A DNA stretch of 64,000 nucleotides, from assembly GCA_004299235.1 (NCBI GenBank), contig SCQL01000001.1:1-64000 (forward strand), read 5' to 3'. Made by a program: the position numbers and the translations under genes. Source of the stretch: a bacterium (GTDB lineage: Bacteria > Chloroflexota > Dormibacteria > Dormibacterales > Dormibacteraceae). Below are positions 1-7,429 of this stretch, in pieces; the stretch's first letter is position 1, and every line of letters begins with the position of its first letter. The notes beneath the pieces were generated by a model. The model ran no database searches. It saw only the letters and a list, made by a program, of their open reading frames with translations, and was not told the DNA's origin.

Positions 1-44
1 GGTACAAGTGTTTTGCTGGCAACGAGTTCTAGAACATCAACGCG

Positions 45-272
45 GTGGAGGTTGATCTCTATGCGACGACTCTGTATTCGGTCCCGCTTGAAAAAGGCGC
101 TCTTGATGCCGGCCCAGTGCTGATCCGGGGAGGCAGACTCGACGGGCAAGGACGTGTCGCATTCGAAGAACCGATAGCCTTTCCCGACGCCGACTTCCTA
201 ACCGCAGGCGATGCGCCGCCTGAATCGCCGAGCACAATTGTCAAGGTGTGCGACGATGCGTTGCCTTTCTAG
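45..272 (+). CDS. Hypothetical short protein (75 aa), possibly the 3' part of a longer gene
   Basis: No family is recognised. The frame opens with GTG directly after an in-frame stop at 30-32 and ends with TAG at 270-272, one base before the ATG of the LuxR-type gene, so the two would be transcribed together. The composition (acidic, ordinary hydrophobic pattern, few Arg/Ser runs) looks more like a real protein than the opposite-strand frames. It may be the C-terminal remnant of a gene cut by the window edge or by a frameshift near position 30. There is no clear ribosome binding site. Confidence 0.25.
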   Translation: MEVDLYATTLYSVPLEKGALDAGPVLIRGGRLDGQGRVAFEEPIAFPDADFLTAGDAPPESPSTIVKVCDDALPF

Positions 273-273
273 G

Positions 274-564
274 ATGGCTTCCGTGATTGAACTCGATAGC
301 GACCGACGTAGCCTGAACGATATTGCTCCGCATGTTCAATCGAAGGCGGAGATCTACTTCACGCGACGTGAAGCTCAGGTCGTTGCCCTGGTTGCGCAAG
401 ACAAGAGCAACAAGGAAATCGCCACCCGTCTCGGCCTATCCGTTAGGACCGTCTCCTCTCATCTCGGCCGAGTCTTCCTCCGGAACCGATTCCATACACG
501 GACTGAGGCTGCGCTTGCCTGGGCCAAGCGGCCGCCACGCCAGCCTGACAGTGCCATCGGCTAA
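274..564 (+). CDS. LuxR-type helix-turn-helix regulator (96 aa)
   Basis: This is a short DNA-binding protein that is essentially just a LuxR/FixJ C-terminal HTH. Residues about 30-85 contain the FTRREAQVVALVAQ segment, the NKEIATRLGLSVRTVSSHLGRVF recognition region and a final leucine/alanine-rich helix, which is the GerE-like four-helix fold. No receiver or autoinducer domain precedes it. The frame is open further upstream, but the ATG at 274 follows the upstream stop by one base and gives a compact domain. The gene ends 26 bases before the ABC ATPase start, so it probably controls, or is co-transcribed with, the two-gene exporter that follows. The inducing signal cannot be read from the sequence. 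Confidence 0.75.
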   Translation: MASVIELDSDRRSLNDIAPHVQSKAEIYFTRREAQVVALVAQDKSNKEIATRLGLSVRTVSSHLGRVFLRNRFHTRTEAALAWAKRPPRQPDSAIG

Positions 565-590
565 GGCTTAGCGTGCAGAGGATGAGCTCC

Positions 591-1340
591 ATGCCGGTGG
601 TTCTGGGAAAGGGGTTGTCAAAGCAATACGGACGAATCCACGCCCTCGAGAATTGCGACTTCTCGATTCCGGAAGGCTCCTTCACTGCACTCGTCGGGGC
701 TAACGGAGCCGGCAAGTCCACGTTGCTTCTCACGCTAGTGGGGCTTCTTGCGCCGAGTGCCGGTGAGGTGACGGTCTTTGGTTTGATTCCCCACCGACAG
801 CGCCGCGAGACCATCGAGAACATCGGATTCGTAGCCCAGGATCGGCCCCTATACCGAAGCCTAAGCGTTCGGGCGACGCTCACGATGGGCAAACGGCTCA
901 ATCCTCGATGGATGAGCGACCTGGCGACTGAACGCCTGGCGCGGTTGGGAATCCCTCTGGATCGAGAGGTCGGCCGGCTTTCCGGGGGCCAGCAAGCGCA
1001 GGTGGCGCTCTCGCTTGCCTTGGGCAAGCAGCCGCGCCTTCTCATCCTCGATGAGCCCATGGCGAGCCTCGATCCACTGGCGCGCCAACTCTTTCTCGAT
1101 GAGCTGATCGGTATATCGCGCTCGTTGGCAGTGACGCTCATTCTCTCGTCGCATGTCTTGGCTGAGCTCGCGCGGGTCTGCGACCACGTAGTGATTCTGC
1201 AGGCTGGACGTGTCAAAGCATGCGGGACGGCCGAATCAATCGTCGCCACCGCTCCGGGGCGGCGGCATCCGCTGGCTGGTCGATTGACCGAGCTCGAAAA
1301 TTCGGTGCTCGAGTACTTGAGACACGAGACAGTCGTATGA
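591..1340 (+). CDS. ABC transporter ATP-binding protein
   Basis: This is the ATPase of a two-gene ABC exporter. It has a Walker A GANGAGKST near residue 35, a Q-loop (FVAQD), the signature LSGGQQAQVAL, Walker B LLILDEP followed by a D-loop, and the switch His in LSSHVLAEL. At about 249 residues it is a stand-alone nucleotide-binding domain of the CcmA/NatA class. The ATG at 591 is chosen because AGAGG ends nine bases upstream; GTG 573 and ATG 582 are alternatives. Its stop overlaps the permease start (ATGA at 1337-1340), which indicates translational coupling. Substrate unknown; the class commonly exports antibiotics, lipids or peptides. Confidence 0.93.
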   Translation: MPVVLGKGLSKQYGRIHALENCDFSIPEGSFTALVGANGAGKSTLLLTLVGLLAPSAGEVTVFGLIPHRQRRETIENIGFVAQDRPLYRSLSVRATLTMGKRLNPRWMSDLATERLARLGIPLDREVGRLSGGQQAQVALSLALGKQPRLLILDEPMASLDPLARQLFLDELIGISRSLAVTLILSSHVLAELARVCDHVVILQAGRVKACGTAESIVATAPGRRHPLAGRLTELENSVLEYLRHETVV

Positions 1341-2302
1341 CGTGGCTTCTGACGCATCTGTATCGCAGGTCGATCATTTTCTGGGTGGCGCTGGCCATGG
1401 TCATCTCGGCTCTGCTCATCGGGGCCTATTGGTTCATGGCCGATTCCATGTCGCACCCCGACGTTCAGCAATGCCTGAAGGTGCTCTCCGCGTTCGACCC
1501 GTCCTCACAAAGAGAAGGCGCCCCGCGGGCAGGCGGGGCCTGTTCGCCAGATGCCCTGTCGGTCCTTGATGAGTTCCGCGCTTTCGAGAGTGCGATCTCA
1601 GCAGTCCTGATCGCAATACCGCTTGCATTGGGCATGTTCCTGGGAGCGCCGTTGATCGGACGGGAATTAGAGAACGGAACGCATCGTCTAATCTGGGTGC
1701 AGTCGGTGACGCCAGTGCGCTGGATCATGGCCCGGATGGCGCTCGGTGTCACATTCGCGGGTGTATTACTGCTGCTTGTTTCCGGCGCCACACTTCCATG
1801 GCTGGCGCTCAGCGCAGTTGTTTGGCAGCACTCGCCCTGGCCCGGATTCGATATGCATGTGACCGTACTGTTGGCCTACGGCCTATTCGCCGTGGCGCTC
1901 GGTATAGCCGCCGCCACCGTGTCGGGAAGAACGGTCGTGGCCATGGCGGTGACCGTTTGCGTGTGGGCTGGAGTACGTGCTGCCTTCGAGATAATCCTGA
2001 GGCCGAACCTGATCCCACCTCTGATCGACAAGGGCGTCACGGCTGGCACGGCTGGCACCAACTGGTTTCTCGGAGTGACGTATATCGATAGTTCGGGCCA
2101 CATCGTCAGTTGGGACCGCGTTAATGCCCTGCTGGCGTCGGGATCGCTCCAGAACTACGGCATCTCATTGGCGGGCATCGTTCAGCCCGCAGACAGGTTC
2201 TGGGCCTTTCAGTTGATCGAATCCGGTTTCTACATCGTGATGGCGGCCGTATGCGCGGGAATAGCCATTCAGTGGGTGAGGTTGAGGCTGGCGCGGCCCT
2301 AG
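1337..2302 (+). CDS. ABC transporter permease (ABC-2 type)
   Basis: This integral membrane partner of the preceding ATPase has 321 residues and about six hydrophobic segments: one near residues 12-35, one after a roughly 70-residue external loop, then a cluster to about residue 220, and a last one near the C-terminus. The conserved cytoplasmic stretch RELENGTHRLIWVQSVTPVRW is typical of ABC-2 permeases and contacts the ATPase. The start is the ATG overlapping the ATPase stop. The export substrate cannot be deduced. No further gene of this operon follows; the next 500 bases lack a convincing gene. Confidence 0.85.
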   Translation: MTWLLTHLYRRSIIFWVALAMVISALLIGAYWFMADSMSHPDVQQCLKVLSAFDPSSQREGAPRAGGACSPDALSVLDEFRAFESAISAVLIAIPLALGMFLGAPLIGRELENGTHRLIWVQSVTPVRWIMARMALGVTFAGVLLLLVSGATLPWLALSAVVWQHSPWPGFDMHVTVLLAYGLFAVALGIAAATVSGRTVVAMAVTVCVWAGVRAAFEIILRPNLIPPLIDKGVTAGTAGTNWFLGVTYIDSSGHIVSWDRVNALLASGSLQNYGISLAGIVQPADRFWAFQLIESGFYIVMAAVCAGIAIQWVRLRLARP

Positions 2303-2555
2303 CTGGCGCAAGTCGCGCTCAAATGCGGCGCAACGACCGGCTGACCGCGGCGCACACAGCTCAATCGCGAGTTTGTCCGTGAGCAGGTGGGCGGGCACCT
2401 CCAACCGGGCTGTGAGCCGGTTCGATGATTGGATGGGCATGCGGCACGCGTCGATGGCCAGGAGCAGCCGCTCCAGTCGAAGCTTTTGCCCTGCTTCTGC
2501 CCTCCTAGAAGCCGATAACTGAATTCGACCCGAGCCTTGTACCTGGGACCTCAAG

Positions 2556-2575
2556 GCCCGTCTCCCGCTCCAGCT
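2556..2575 (+). repeat. tRNA-Gly 3'-end fragment, copy 1 (candidate attachment site)
   Basis: GCCCGTCTCCCGCTCCAGCT matches the 3' strand of the T-stem, acceptor stem and encoded CCA of a typical bacterial tRNA-Gly, with four bases beyond CCA. The rest of a tRNA cannot be folded upstream. An identical copy in the same orientation lies at 7241-7260. Such 3' tRNA fragments are the usual scars of integrative elements. Confidence 0.5.
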
Positions 2576-2770
2576 GTTCCTACGAGATAGCAGTCGGCTG
2601 ATGTGCCGCCGTGCTGCGCTGCATCGACATCGGGCCGCTCGCGATCGGGGTGGACCTTATTCATGCCTCAGAAATACTGAGCCCGGCATTAGAAAACCAG
2701 CAGCATTCCCGGCGTGCAGTGGCGAGTTCTGAAGACCGGTGTTTGAGACTGGCTACAGAAGGGTAGGAAC

Positions 2771-2782
2771 CTGTAACTACAG
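2771..2782. promoter_or_regulatory. Short palindrome upstream of hsp20
   Basis: CTGTAACTACAG is a perfect inverted repeat (CTGTA / TACAG, two-base centre) 33 bases before the hsp20 ATG at 2815. It resembles the CTGT-N-ACAG sites at 6268 and 6304, so a common repressor is conceivable. Only position and symmetry support this. Confidence 0.25.
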
Positions 2783-2814
2783 TTCACATCTAATCCTACA
2801 TCAGAGGTGTATTG

Positions 2815-3294
2815 ATGATGACAGCAACACGAATGCTGGTGCCTGGCTCCAACCTTGTGACCGGTGCCAGCCCAATCGACCGCTTGTTCGAGCAATTCTT
2901 TGGCTATGGAGTCGCGAGTCATGAGGACGGCACTCCGACTTACGCTCTGCCTGTCGACATCCTGGAGACTGAAGACGCCTACGAGCTTCACGCCACCGTC
3001 GCGGGCGTTCCGCAGGACGATGTACAGGTGACGTTCGAGGTCGGCATGCTCAGCATCGCAGTGAAGGCGGTACCGTTTGAGATCCAGGGCAAGTTCATTC
3101 GTCAGGAGCGGCCATGGGGCAACTGGAGCCGCCAGCTGGAGCTGCCCAAGGAGATCGACTCCGCGAACATCGCCGCTCAATTTGAGAACGGTGTTCTGAC
3201 GGTTCGTGTGCCTAAGGCGGCGAAGGTCGAGCCGGTGCGGATCGCGATCAGCGGAGCCGCCAAGGCGAGCCCACTTCCAAAGGGCCGCGGCTAA
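2815..3294 (+). CDS. Hsp20/alpha-crystallin small heat shock protein
   Basis: This is an ATP-independent holdase chaperone of about 159 residues. The alpha-crystallin domain runs from about residue 45 to 145: it opens with LPVDILETEDAYELHATVAGVPQDDV, and its C-terminal part has the FENGVLTVRVPK strand that ends the fold. The N-terminal region is short, and the tail contains the VEPVRIAISG strand; a strict I-X-I anchor is not obvious. A GAGG ribosome site about nine bases upstream favours ATG 2815 (ATG 2818 or TTG 2812 are alternatives). It is the first gene of a heat-shock cassette that continues with a small unknown gene, groES and groEL, so it probably captures unfolded proteins and hands them to GroEL. 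Confidence 0.92.
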   Translation: MMTATRMLVPGSNLVTGASPIDRLFEQFFGYGVASHEDGTPTYALPVDILETEDAYELHATVAGVPQDDVQVTFEVGMLSIAVKAVPFEIQGKFIRQERPWGNWSRQLELPKEIDSANIAAQFENGVLTVRVPKAAKVEPVRIAISGAAKASPLPKGRG

Positions 3295-3426
3295 ACGAGA
3301 CCGATTCTCGACACGTGATACGGGAGCAATCCGAGAAGACATAAATTTGTTATCGGCGCCGCTAGAAGGTGACCCGAGGGGAAAGCCTAAGTCGTCCTGA
3401 TGGTGATCGGAAAAGGGAAGCGCAGT

Positions 3427-3690
3427 ATGAGCAATAGGATCTTGTTGGACAGGGAAACGGTCGACCGGATGATCCTGATCGGAATGGATGTGGACAGGTA
3501 CCAAACACAGGTCATACCGGACCTACAGCAGAGGGTTGCACAGCTAACGCGTGCGCTGAAAGACCTCGTAGGAGCTGTCGGAGACGCGAGACAGGACCCA
3601 GCTCTTGCGAGTCACGTGGAAGGCGCGTCTTCTAGAGCGCAGCAGGTCCTCGAAGCCGGCCTTCTGCACACAAAGGGAGGGCAGTTGTGA
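3427..3690 (+). CDS. Small helical protein of unknown function between hsp20 and groES
   Basis: This 87-residue protein is not recognised. It is soluble and mostly helical, with a heptad-like stretch around residues 30-55 ([20 protein letters not shown]) that could form a short coiled coil. ATG 3427 is chosen because AAGGGAAG lies just upstream; a GTG in the same frame at 3400 is an alternative. Its TGA at 3688-3690 overlaps the groES GTG at 3687, a four-base overlap that implies translational coupling. Its position inside the chaperone operon suggests a stress or chaperone-accessory role, but this is inference from context only. Confidence 0.7.
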   Translation: MSNRILLDRETVDRMILIGMDVDRYQTQVIPDLQQRVAQLTRALKDLVGAVGDARQDPALASHVEGASSRAQQVLEAGLLHTKGGQL

Positions 3691-4004
3691 ATCTAAGGCC
3701 ACTGGGCGATCGAGTAGTCCTGAAACCAGTCGATCGAGAAGAGATGACCAAGAGTGGGATCGTTATTCCCGACACCGCGAAAGAGAAACCACAAGAAGGG
3801 ATCGTCGAGGCTGTCGGCACCGGCAGGATCCTGGACACCGGTCAGAGGGTTCCTATGGAACTGAAGGTCGGCGACAAGGTGCTCTATTCGAAGTATGCGG
3901 GCAGCGAGTTCAAGCCTGACGACGTCGAATACCTGATCGTTTCCGAGAAGGATGTCCTTGCGGTCGTCGCTACGCCGTCAAGCCGAAGAAGTAAGACCAA
4001 ATAA
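3687..4004 (+). CDS. groES: Co-chaperonin GroES (Hsp10)
   Basis: GroES forms the heptameric lid of the GroEL folding chamber. The start [15 protein letters not shown] and the [14 protein letters not shown] strand are hallmarks of the family; the mobile loop near residues 17-32 includes [16 protein letters not shown] with the conserved hydrophobic IVIP. The 105-residue length is slightly longer than usual because of a basic C-terminal tail rich in Ser, Arg and Lys. Translation starts at GTG 3687, overlapping the preceding stop. groEL follows 21 bases later with its own GAGGAG site. Confidence 0.97.
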   Translation: MNLRPLGDRVVLKPVDREEMTKSGIVIPDTAKEKPQEGIVEAVGTGRILDTGQRVPMELKVGDKVLYSKYAGSEFKPDDVEYLIVSEKDVLAVVATPSSRRSKTK

Positions 4005-4025
4005 CCGTGAGGAGTAGCGAATCAG

Positions 4026-5645
4026 ATGGCTAAGACCGTCCACTTCGACGTTGAGGCCCGGCAGGGCCTCAAGAAAGGCATCGACATCATCGCCCACTCG
4101 GTGCGAATCACTCTCGGCCCCAAGGGCCGTAACGTAGTCCTCGAGAAGAAGTACGGCGCTCCGACCGTCACCAACGATGGGGTGACGATCGTCCGTGAGA
4201 TCGAGCTCAAAGACCCTTGGGAGAACACAGGCGCGCAGCTTCTTCGCGAGGTCGCCACCAAGACCAACGACGTCGCCGGAGACGGCACAACTACGGCCAC
4301 CATCCTGGCCCAGACCATGATCGGTGAGGGCTTCCGTAACGTTGCCTCGGGCGCCAACCCGATACAGCTGAAGCTGGGCATCGAGAAGGCGGTTGAGGCA
4401 GTCGTGGCAGAGATCAAGCGGATGTCCGTTCCCGTGAAGGACCACGCGGACGTGGCCCACATCGCCACCATCTCATCGCAGGACGAGAAGATCGGCGAGC
4501 TCATCGCGGACGCCATGGACAAGGTCGGGAAGGACGGAGTGATCACGGTCGAGGACAACCAGGCAATCGCAACCGAACTCGAGGTCGTCGAGGGCATGCA
4601 GTTTGACCGCGGCTACACCTCGGCTTACATGGTCACCAACCCGGATCGGATGGAGGCAGTTCTCGAGGAGCCGTTTGTTCTGATCACCGACCGTAAGATC
4701 TCGGCCATCTCTGACCTGCTCCCCGTGCTGGAGAAAGTTGTCCAGCAGGGCAAACCGCTCCTGATCGTAGCCGAGGACGTTGAGGGTGAAGCGCTGGCGA
4801 CTCTGATCGTCAACAAGCTGCGCGGCACTTTCACCGCCGTCGCGGTCAAGGCGCCGGGCTTCGGCGACCGGCGCAAGGCGATGCTCGAAGACATGGCCAT
4901 CCTGACCGGTGGCAATGTCATTAGCGAGGACATGGGCCTCAAGCTCGACGAGACGAAGATCGAGCAGCTGGGCAAGGCTCGGCGGGTGACCGTCAACAAA
5001 GACGACACGACGATCGTGGAAGGTGCGGGCAACTCGGAGGCCATCCAGGGCCGGATCAAGGCGCTCAAAGCCCAGATCGAAGAGACCACCTCCGACTATG
5101 ACAAGGAGAAGCTGCAGGAGCGGATGGCCAAGTTGGCCGGTGGCGTCGCGGTTATAAAGGTCGGCGCGCCCACAGAGGTCGAGCAGAAGGAGAAGAAGCA
5201 CCGGATCGAAGACGCGCTCAGCGCCACCAAAGCCGGTGTCGAGGAGGGCATGGTCGCGGGCGGCGGCGTCGTGCTGTTACAAGCCCAGAAGGTGCTCGAC
5301 AGCGGGCTCGGTCTCGACTCTGATGAGAAGACGGGCGTCGCAATCGTCCGCAAGGCCCTCGAGGAGCCGCTGCGGCAGATTGCCGCGAACGCGGGCGTGG
5401 AGGGCTCGGTGATTGTCGAGCAGGTTCGCAAGGGCAAGCCAGGGCACGGCTACGACGCCTTGAACAACAAGTTCGCCGACATGTTCGCCGCCGGCATCGT
5501 CGACCCCGCCAAGGTCACCCGCTCAGCGCTCCAGAACGCCGCCTCGGTCGCGGCCATGGTCCTTACGACCCAAGCCGTCATCACCGAGATTCCGGAGAAG
5601 AGCGGCAACGGAATGCGCGGCGGCATGTCTCCCGACATGATGTAA
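4026..5645 (+). CDS. groEL: Chaperonin GroEL (Hsp60)
   Basis: This is the ATP-dependent 60-kDa chaperonin, 539 residues. The equatorial ATP-binding motifs are intact ([16 protein letters not shown], then [16 protein letters not shown] near residue 80), the apical domain follows, and the distal equatorial part includes [15 protein letters not shown] and [20 protein letters not shown]. The C-terminus is the usual Gly/Met-rich tail ([11 protein letters not shown]). GAGGAG precedes the ATG. No CIRCE element was found upstream of groES or hsp20, so regulation may not be HrcA-type. Because the cassette lies between two tRNA-Gly 3' fragments, it could be an additional, transferred copy rather than the only chaperonin. 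Confidence 0.98.
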   Translation: MAKTVHFDVEARQGLKKGIDIIAHSVRITLGPKGRNVVLEKKYGAPTVTNDGVTIVREIELKDPWENTGAQLLREVATKTNDVAGDGTTTATILAQTMIGEGFRNVASGANPIQLKLGIEKAVEAVVAEIKRMSVPVKDHADVAHIATISSQDEKIGELIADAMDKVGKDGVITVEDNQAIATELEVVEGMQFDRGYTSAYMVTNPDRMEAVLEEPFVLITDRKISAISDLLPVLEKVVQQGKPLLIVAEDVEGEALATLIVNKLRGTFTAVAVKAPGFGDRRKAMLEDMAILTGGNVISEDMGLKLDETKIEQLGKARRVTVNKDDTTIVEGAGNSEAIQGRIKALKAQIEETTSDYDKEKLQERMAKLAGGVAVIKVGAPTEVEQKEKKHRIEDALSATKAGVEEGMVAGGGVVLLQAQKVLDSGLGLDSDEKTGVAIVRKALEEPLRQIAANAGVEGSVIVEQVRKGKPGHGYDALNNKFADMFAAGIVDPAKVTRSALQNAASVAAMVLTTQAVITEIPEKSGNGMRGGMSPDMM

Positions 5646-5716
5646 GCAAGGCGCAGTCAGGACGGGGATACCGGCGAGTAGGCTCACTGAAGACGCCACC
5701 CCAAGAGGAACAAAAA

Positions 5717-5744
5717 GGACCCGGCCCCCGACAGGGCCGGGTCC
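5717..5744. terminator. Bidirectional terminator hairpin between groEL and the SnoaL-like gene
   Basis: GGACCCGGCCC and GGGCCGGGTCC form an 11-bp perfect stem around a 6-base loop. The left flank is CAAAAA and the right flank is AAAA, so the run of U favours termination of the leftward transcript. It sits between convergent genes and probably serves both. Confidence 0.8.
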
Positions 5745-5757
5745 AAAACGTCGGCCG

Positions 5758-6189
5758 TTATAGAGCGGCCGGCGCAGGGATGAGACCGAGCTGGCTCATC
5801 TGGTCGAGCTGATCGAAGTAGATGCGAGCCTCAGCAATCTTTCCGTTCTCGACCTTGAGGATCTGGACTCCATAGCCCTTCACCTTCTTGTAGGTCGCGG
5901 GGATGGGGCCGTTTGGGCCCTCGAGGGGAGCGGTGTGTGTGCCCTCCATGGCGACTTCCTGGACGACCCAGGGGCCGCTGGTGAGCTCGGTCCGCACCGT
6001 CATCTTGCCGTCAGGGAACGCCTTCAGCCAGGTCATGGCGTATGCGGTGGCGTCCTTGGCGTTGGTGGCCTTGAATCCGCCCGGCGCATTGAACTTGATG
6101 TCGTCGGAGTGCAGCTCGTGCAGCGCTTTCTCGTCGTGGGCGTTGAATGCGGCTACGAAACGGGCGGTCGTGTCTTTGGATTCAGGCAT
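5758..6189 (-). CDS. SnoaL-like (NTF2-fold) protein
   Basis: This 143-residue protein has the NTF2-like cone fold of SnoaL-type polyketide cyclases, delta-5-3-ketosteroid isomerases and related ester-cyclase proteins. It opens with a helix (TTARFVAAFNAHDEKALHELHSDDIKFNAPGG), continues with the AYAMTWLKAFPDGKMTVRTE segment and ends with strand pairs such as VQILKVENGKIAEARIYFDQLDQMSQLGL, the usual SnoaL signature. Substrate is unknown; most homologues are uncharacterised. The ATG is preceded by GGAGGAG. It is a single leftward gene convergent with groEL, sharing the hairpin at 5717-5744. Confidence 0.8.
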   Translation of the reverse strand: MPESKDTTARFVAAFNAHDEKALHELHSDDIKFNAPGGFKATNAKDATAYAMTWLKAFPDGKMTVRTELTSGPWVVQEVAMEGTHTAPLEGPNGPIPATYKKVKGYGVQILKVENGKIAEARIYFDQLDQMSQLGLIPAPAAL

Positions 6190-6267
6190 TGCGTCTCCTC
6201 CTAAGGAGTACCGCGAAGCGGAGGGCCAAGAAGGCTACTGCCATCGTCAGGCCGGCAACCGCGAGGA

Positions 6268-6312
6268 CTGTTACAGCCCCCGACTCAGTCCAGAACATTG
6301 CCACTGTAACAG
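6268..6312. promoter_or_regulatory. Two CTGT-N-ACAG operator-like palindromes
   Basis: CTGTTACAG (6268-6276) and CTGTAACAG (6304-6312) are nine-base palindromes of identical design, 36 bases apart, in the short space between the SnoaL-like gene and the HTH gene. The second overlaps the expected -35 zone of the promoter at 6331-6339, which suits a repressor site, perhaps for autoregulation by the adjacent HTH protein. Confidence 0.4.
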
Positions 6313-6330
6313 AAAATGGTTGCGAGCTCG

Positions 6331-6339
6331 TGCTAATAT
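6331..6339 (+). promoter_or_regulatory. Extended -10 promoter element
   Basis: TGCTAATAT combines a TG extension with a good -10 hexamer (TAATAT). No convincing -35 is present 17 bases upstream, as expected of extended -10 promoters. It would start transcription near 6346, which conflicts with the upstream start codon of the HTH gene at 6340 and favours TTG 6361. Confidence 0.4.
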
Positions 6340-6633
6340 TTGGCGATCGATCGTCCACGCTTGCTATCCGTCGCCGAGGCTGCTTCCGAGCTCAACGCAT
6401 CGGAGGCTTACGTGCGCCGGCTGCTGCTGAGGCAGCGACTGTACGGAATCAAAGTCGGAAACGTGTGGGCCATTCTTCCCAACGACCTGGAAGCCTTCAG
6501 GCGCACGCGCCGCCCTCCTGGTCGGCCGCCCAAGCTCCTGGTTATTGCCGTTGACAAGGCGTCGAGCACACGCATCGCCCGGGAGCGGAAGCGCGCCGGA
6601 ACGAATCGACTGCTCAGAAAGCTACGACGGTAG
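6340..6633 (+). CDS. Excisionase/MerR-like helix-turn-helix protein
   Basis: This small DNA-binding protein (97 residues from TTG 6340, 90 from TTG 6361) has a winged HTH of the excisionase type: LLSVAEAASELNASEAYVRRLLLRQ followed by the wing (LYGIKVGNVWAILPNDLEAFRRTRR). The tail after residue 55 is very basic, which would add non-specific DNA contacts. Such proteins are recombination directionality factors or small repressors. It stands alone next to two palindromic sites and near a tRNA-Gly 3' fragment, which fits a mobile-element remnant. The start is uncertain because the promoter-like element overlaps the first codon. Confidence 0.7.
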   Translation: MAIDRPRLLSVAEAASELNASEAYVRRLLLRQRLYGIKVGNVWAILPNDLEAFRRTRRPPGRPPKLLVIAVDKASSTRIARERKRAGTNRLLRKLRR

Positions 6634-7429
6634 CCGTAGGATTCCGCGTCCGCCACCCGCGCGATCGCACTCGATGCGGGGCTGATTGTGGACGAAACAT
6701 CACAAGCTCGGAGTTAGTCGGGCCGCTCGGCACTTCCGCCAATTTCAGCTCAAAGATGTAACGGGCTGGGGAGCGGTCCGCTGTAGCCACCATACACCTC
6801 AATTGGTCGGTGTGCGGAGTACACAAGAACTCTTGCCGAGGGCGGCGGAATGCCGCTGGGGATGCCAGCGAGTAGCCCCCGGCCAGGCTCGTTGACCACG
6901 TCAACCCAATGTCGCGATCGCCTACCCCAAACCTTTTGAGTAGCCAGGCTACGAAAAAAAGATGCGTGAGCAGAACCGTTGGGATTGGAGTACTGTGATC
7001 AGTGGCCCCGAGGGACACGGTCAACGGAGTCGGAGTTGGTCGCAAGGCCGGTTCCGAAGCCGGAGAGGCGGTCCGTTGGGGTCACTTCTTTTCCGGGGCG
7101 ACATGCCGGTTTCGCAGCTTGGCATTGCATGACCAGGGCCAGGCCGAGTAGCTGCATCTCGGCGACGTAGAGGTGACCTCAGCCCCTCAGCTGAGTCGAT
7201 AAGTGAACTGGATCGAGTGATTGGTACTCGGGGCGTCGAAGCCCGTCTCCCGCTCCAGCTTTGTCCCGCTGCACGCCAATGCAGATCTGGTCGCCGGGAC
7301 TTGATACCAGGACTTGATGAGAGAAGCGGTACGCGCCAAGTGTCGAGTCGACCGTCCAGAGCCTTTCCACCCGGCGATCGTCATCGGCGCTCAGGAGGAC
7401 GATCGCATCCACCCACGAAAAGGTCATGG
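6634..7429. other. Intergenic stretch, about 800 bases, no supported gene
   Basis: No open frame here shows a recognisable domain. A leftward frame at 7179-7433 (84 codons, beginning MTMTFSWVDAIVLLSADDDR) has plausible composition and might be a small gene or gene remnant, but it ends across the tRNA-Gly fragment and has no visible family. The stretch contains the second tRNA-Gly 3' fragment (7241-7260). Base composition changes to clearly higher GC at its right edge. Confidence 0.55.
7241..7260 (+). repeat. tRNA-Gly 3'-end fragment, copy 2 (candidate attachment site)
   Basis: This is the same 20 bases as at 2556-2575, in the same orientation. Here the preceding bases (GGGCGTCGAA) also resemble a T-arm, so the fragment reaches from the T-stem to CCA. 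No acceptor 5' strand (GCGGGAG) exists about 70 bases upstream, so it is not an intact tRNA. Confidence 0.5.

Larger units (their letters stand above)
2303..2811. other. Intergenic stretch without a supported gene
   Basis: About 510 bases separate the ABC permease from hsp20. Open frames on both strands have implausible composition and no recognisable domain. The stretch contains a 20-bp match to the 3' end of a tRNA-Gly at 2556-2575. Its last 100 bases probably hold the hsp20 promoter. No CIRCE element (TTAGCACTC-N9-GAGTGCTAA) and no clear HAIR (HspR) inverted repeat was seen. Confidence 0.6.

Noticed and set aside
2600..3690. Search for CIRCE or HAIR heat-shock elements
   Set aside because: No TTAGCACTC-N9-GAGTGCTAA or CTTGAGT-N7-ACTCAAG was seen near hsp20 or groES; only the short CTGTAACTACAG palindrome remains.
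4473..5201. Leftward frame inside groEL
   Set aside because: GroEL is complete in the other direction; the antisense frame has no domain.
6614..7045. Leftward 143-codon frame next to the excisionase-like gene
   Set aside because: No domain, no ribosome binding site and irregular composition; the region is better regarded as intergenic.
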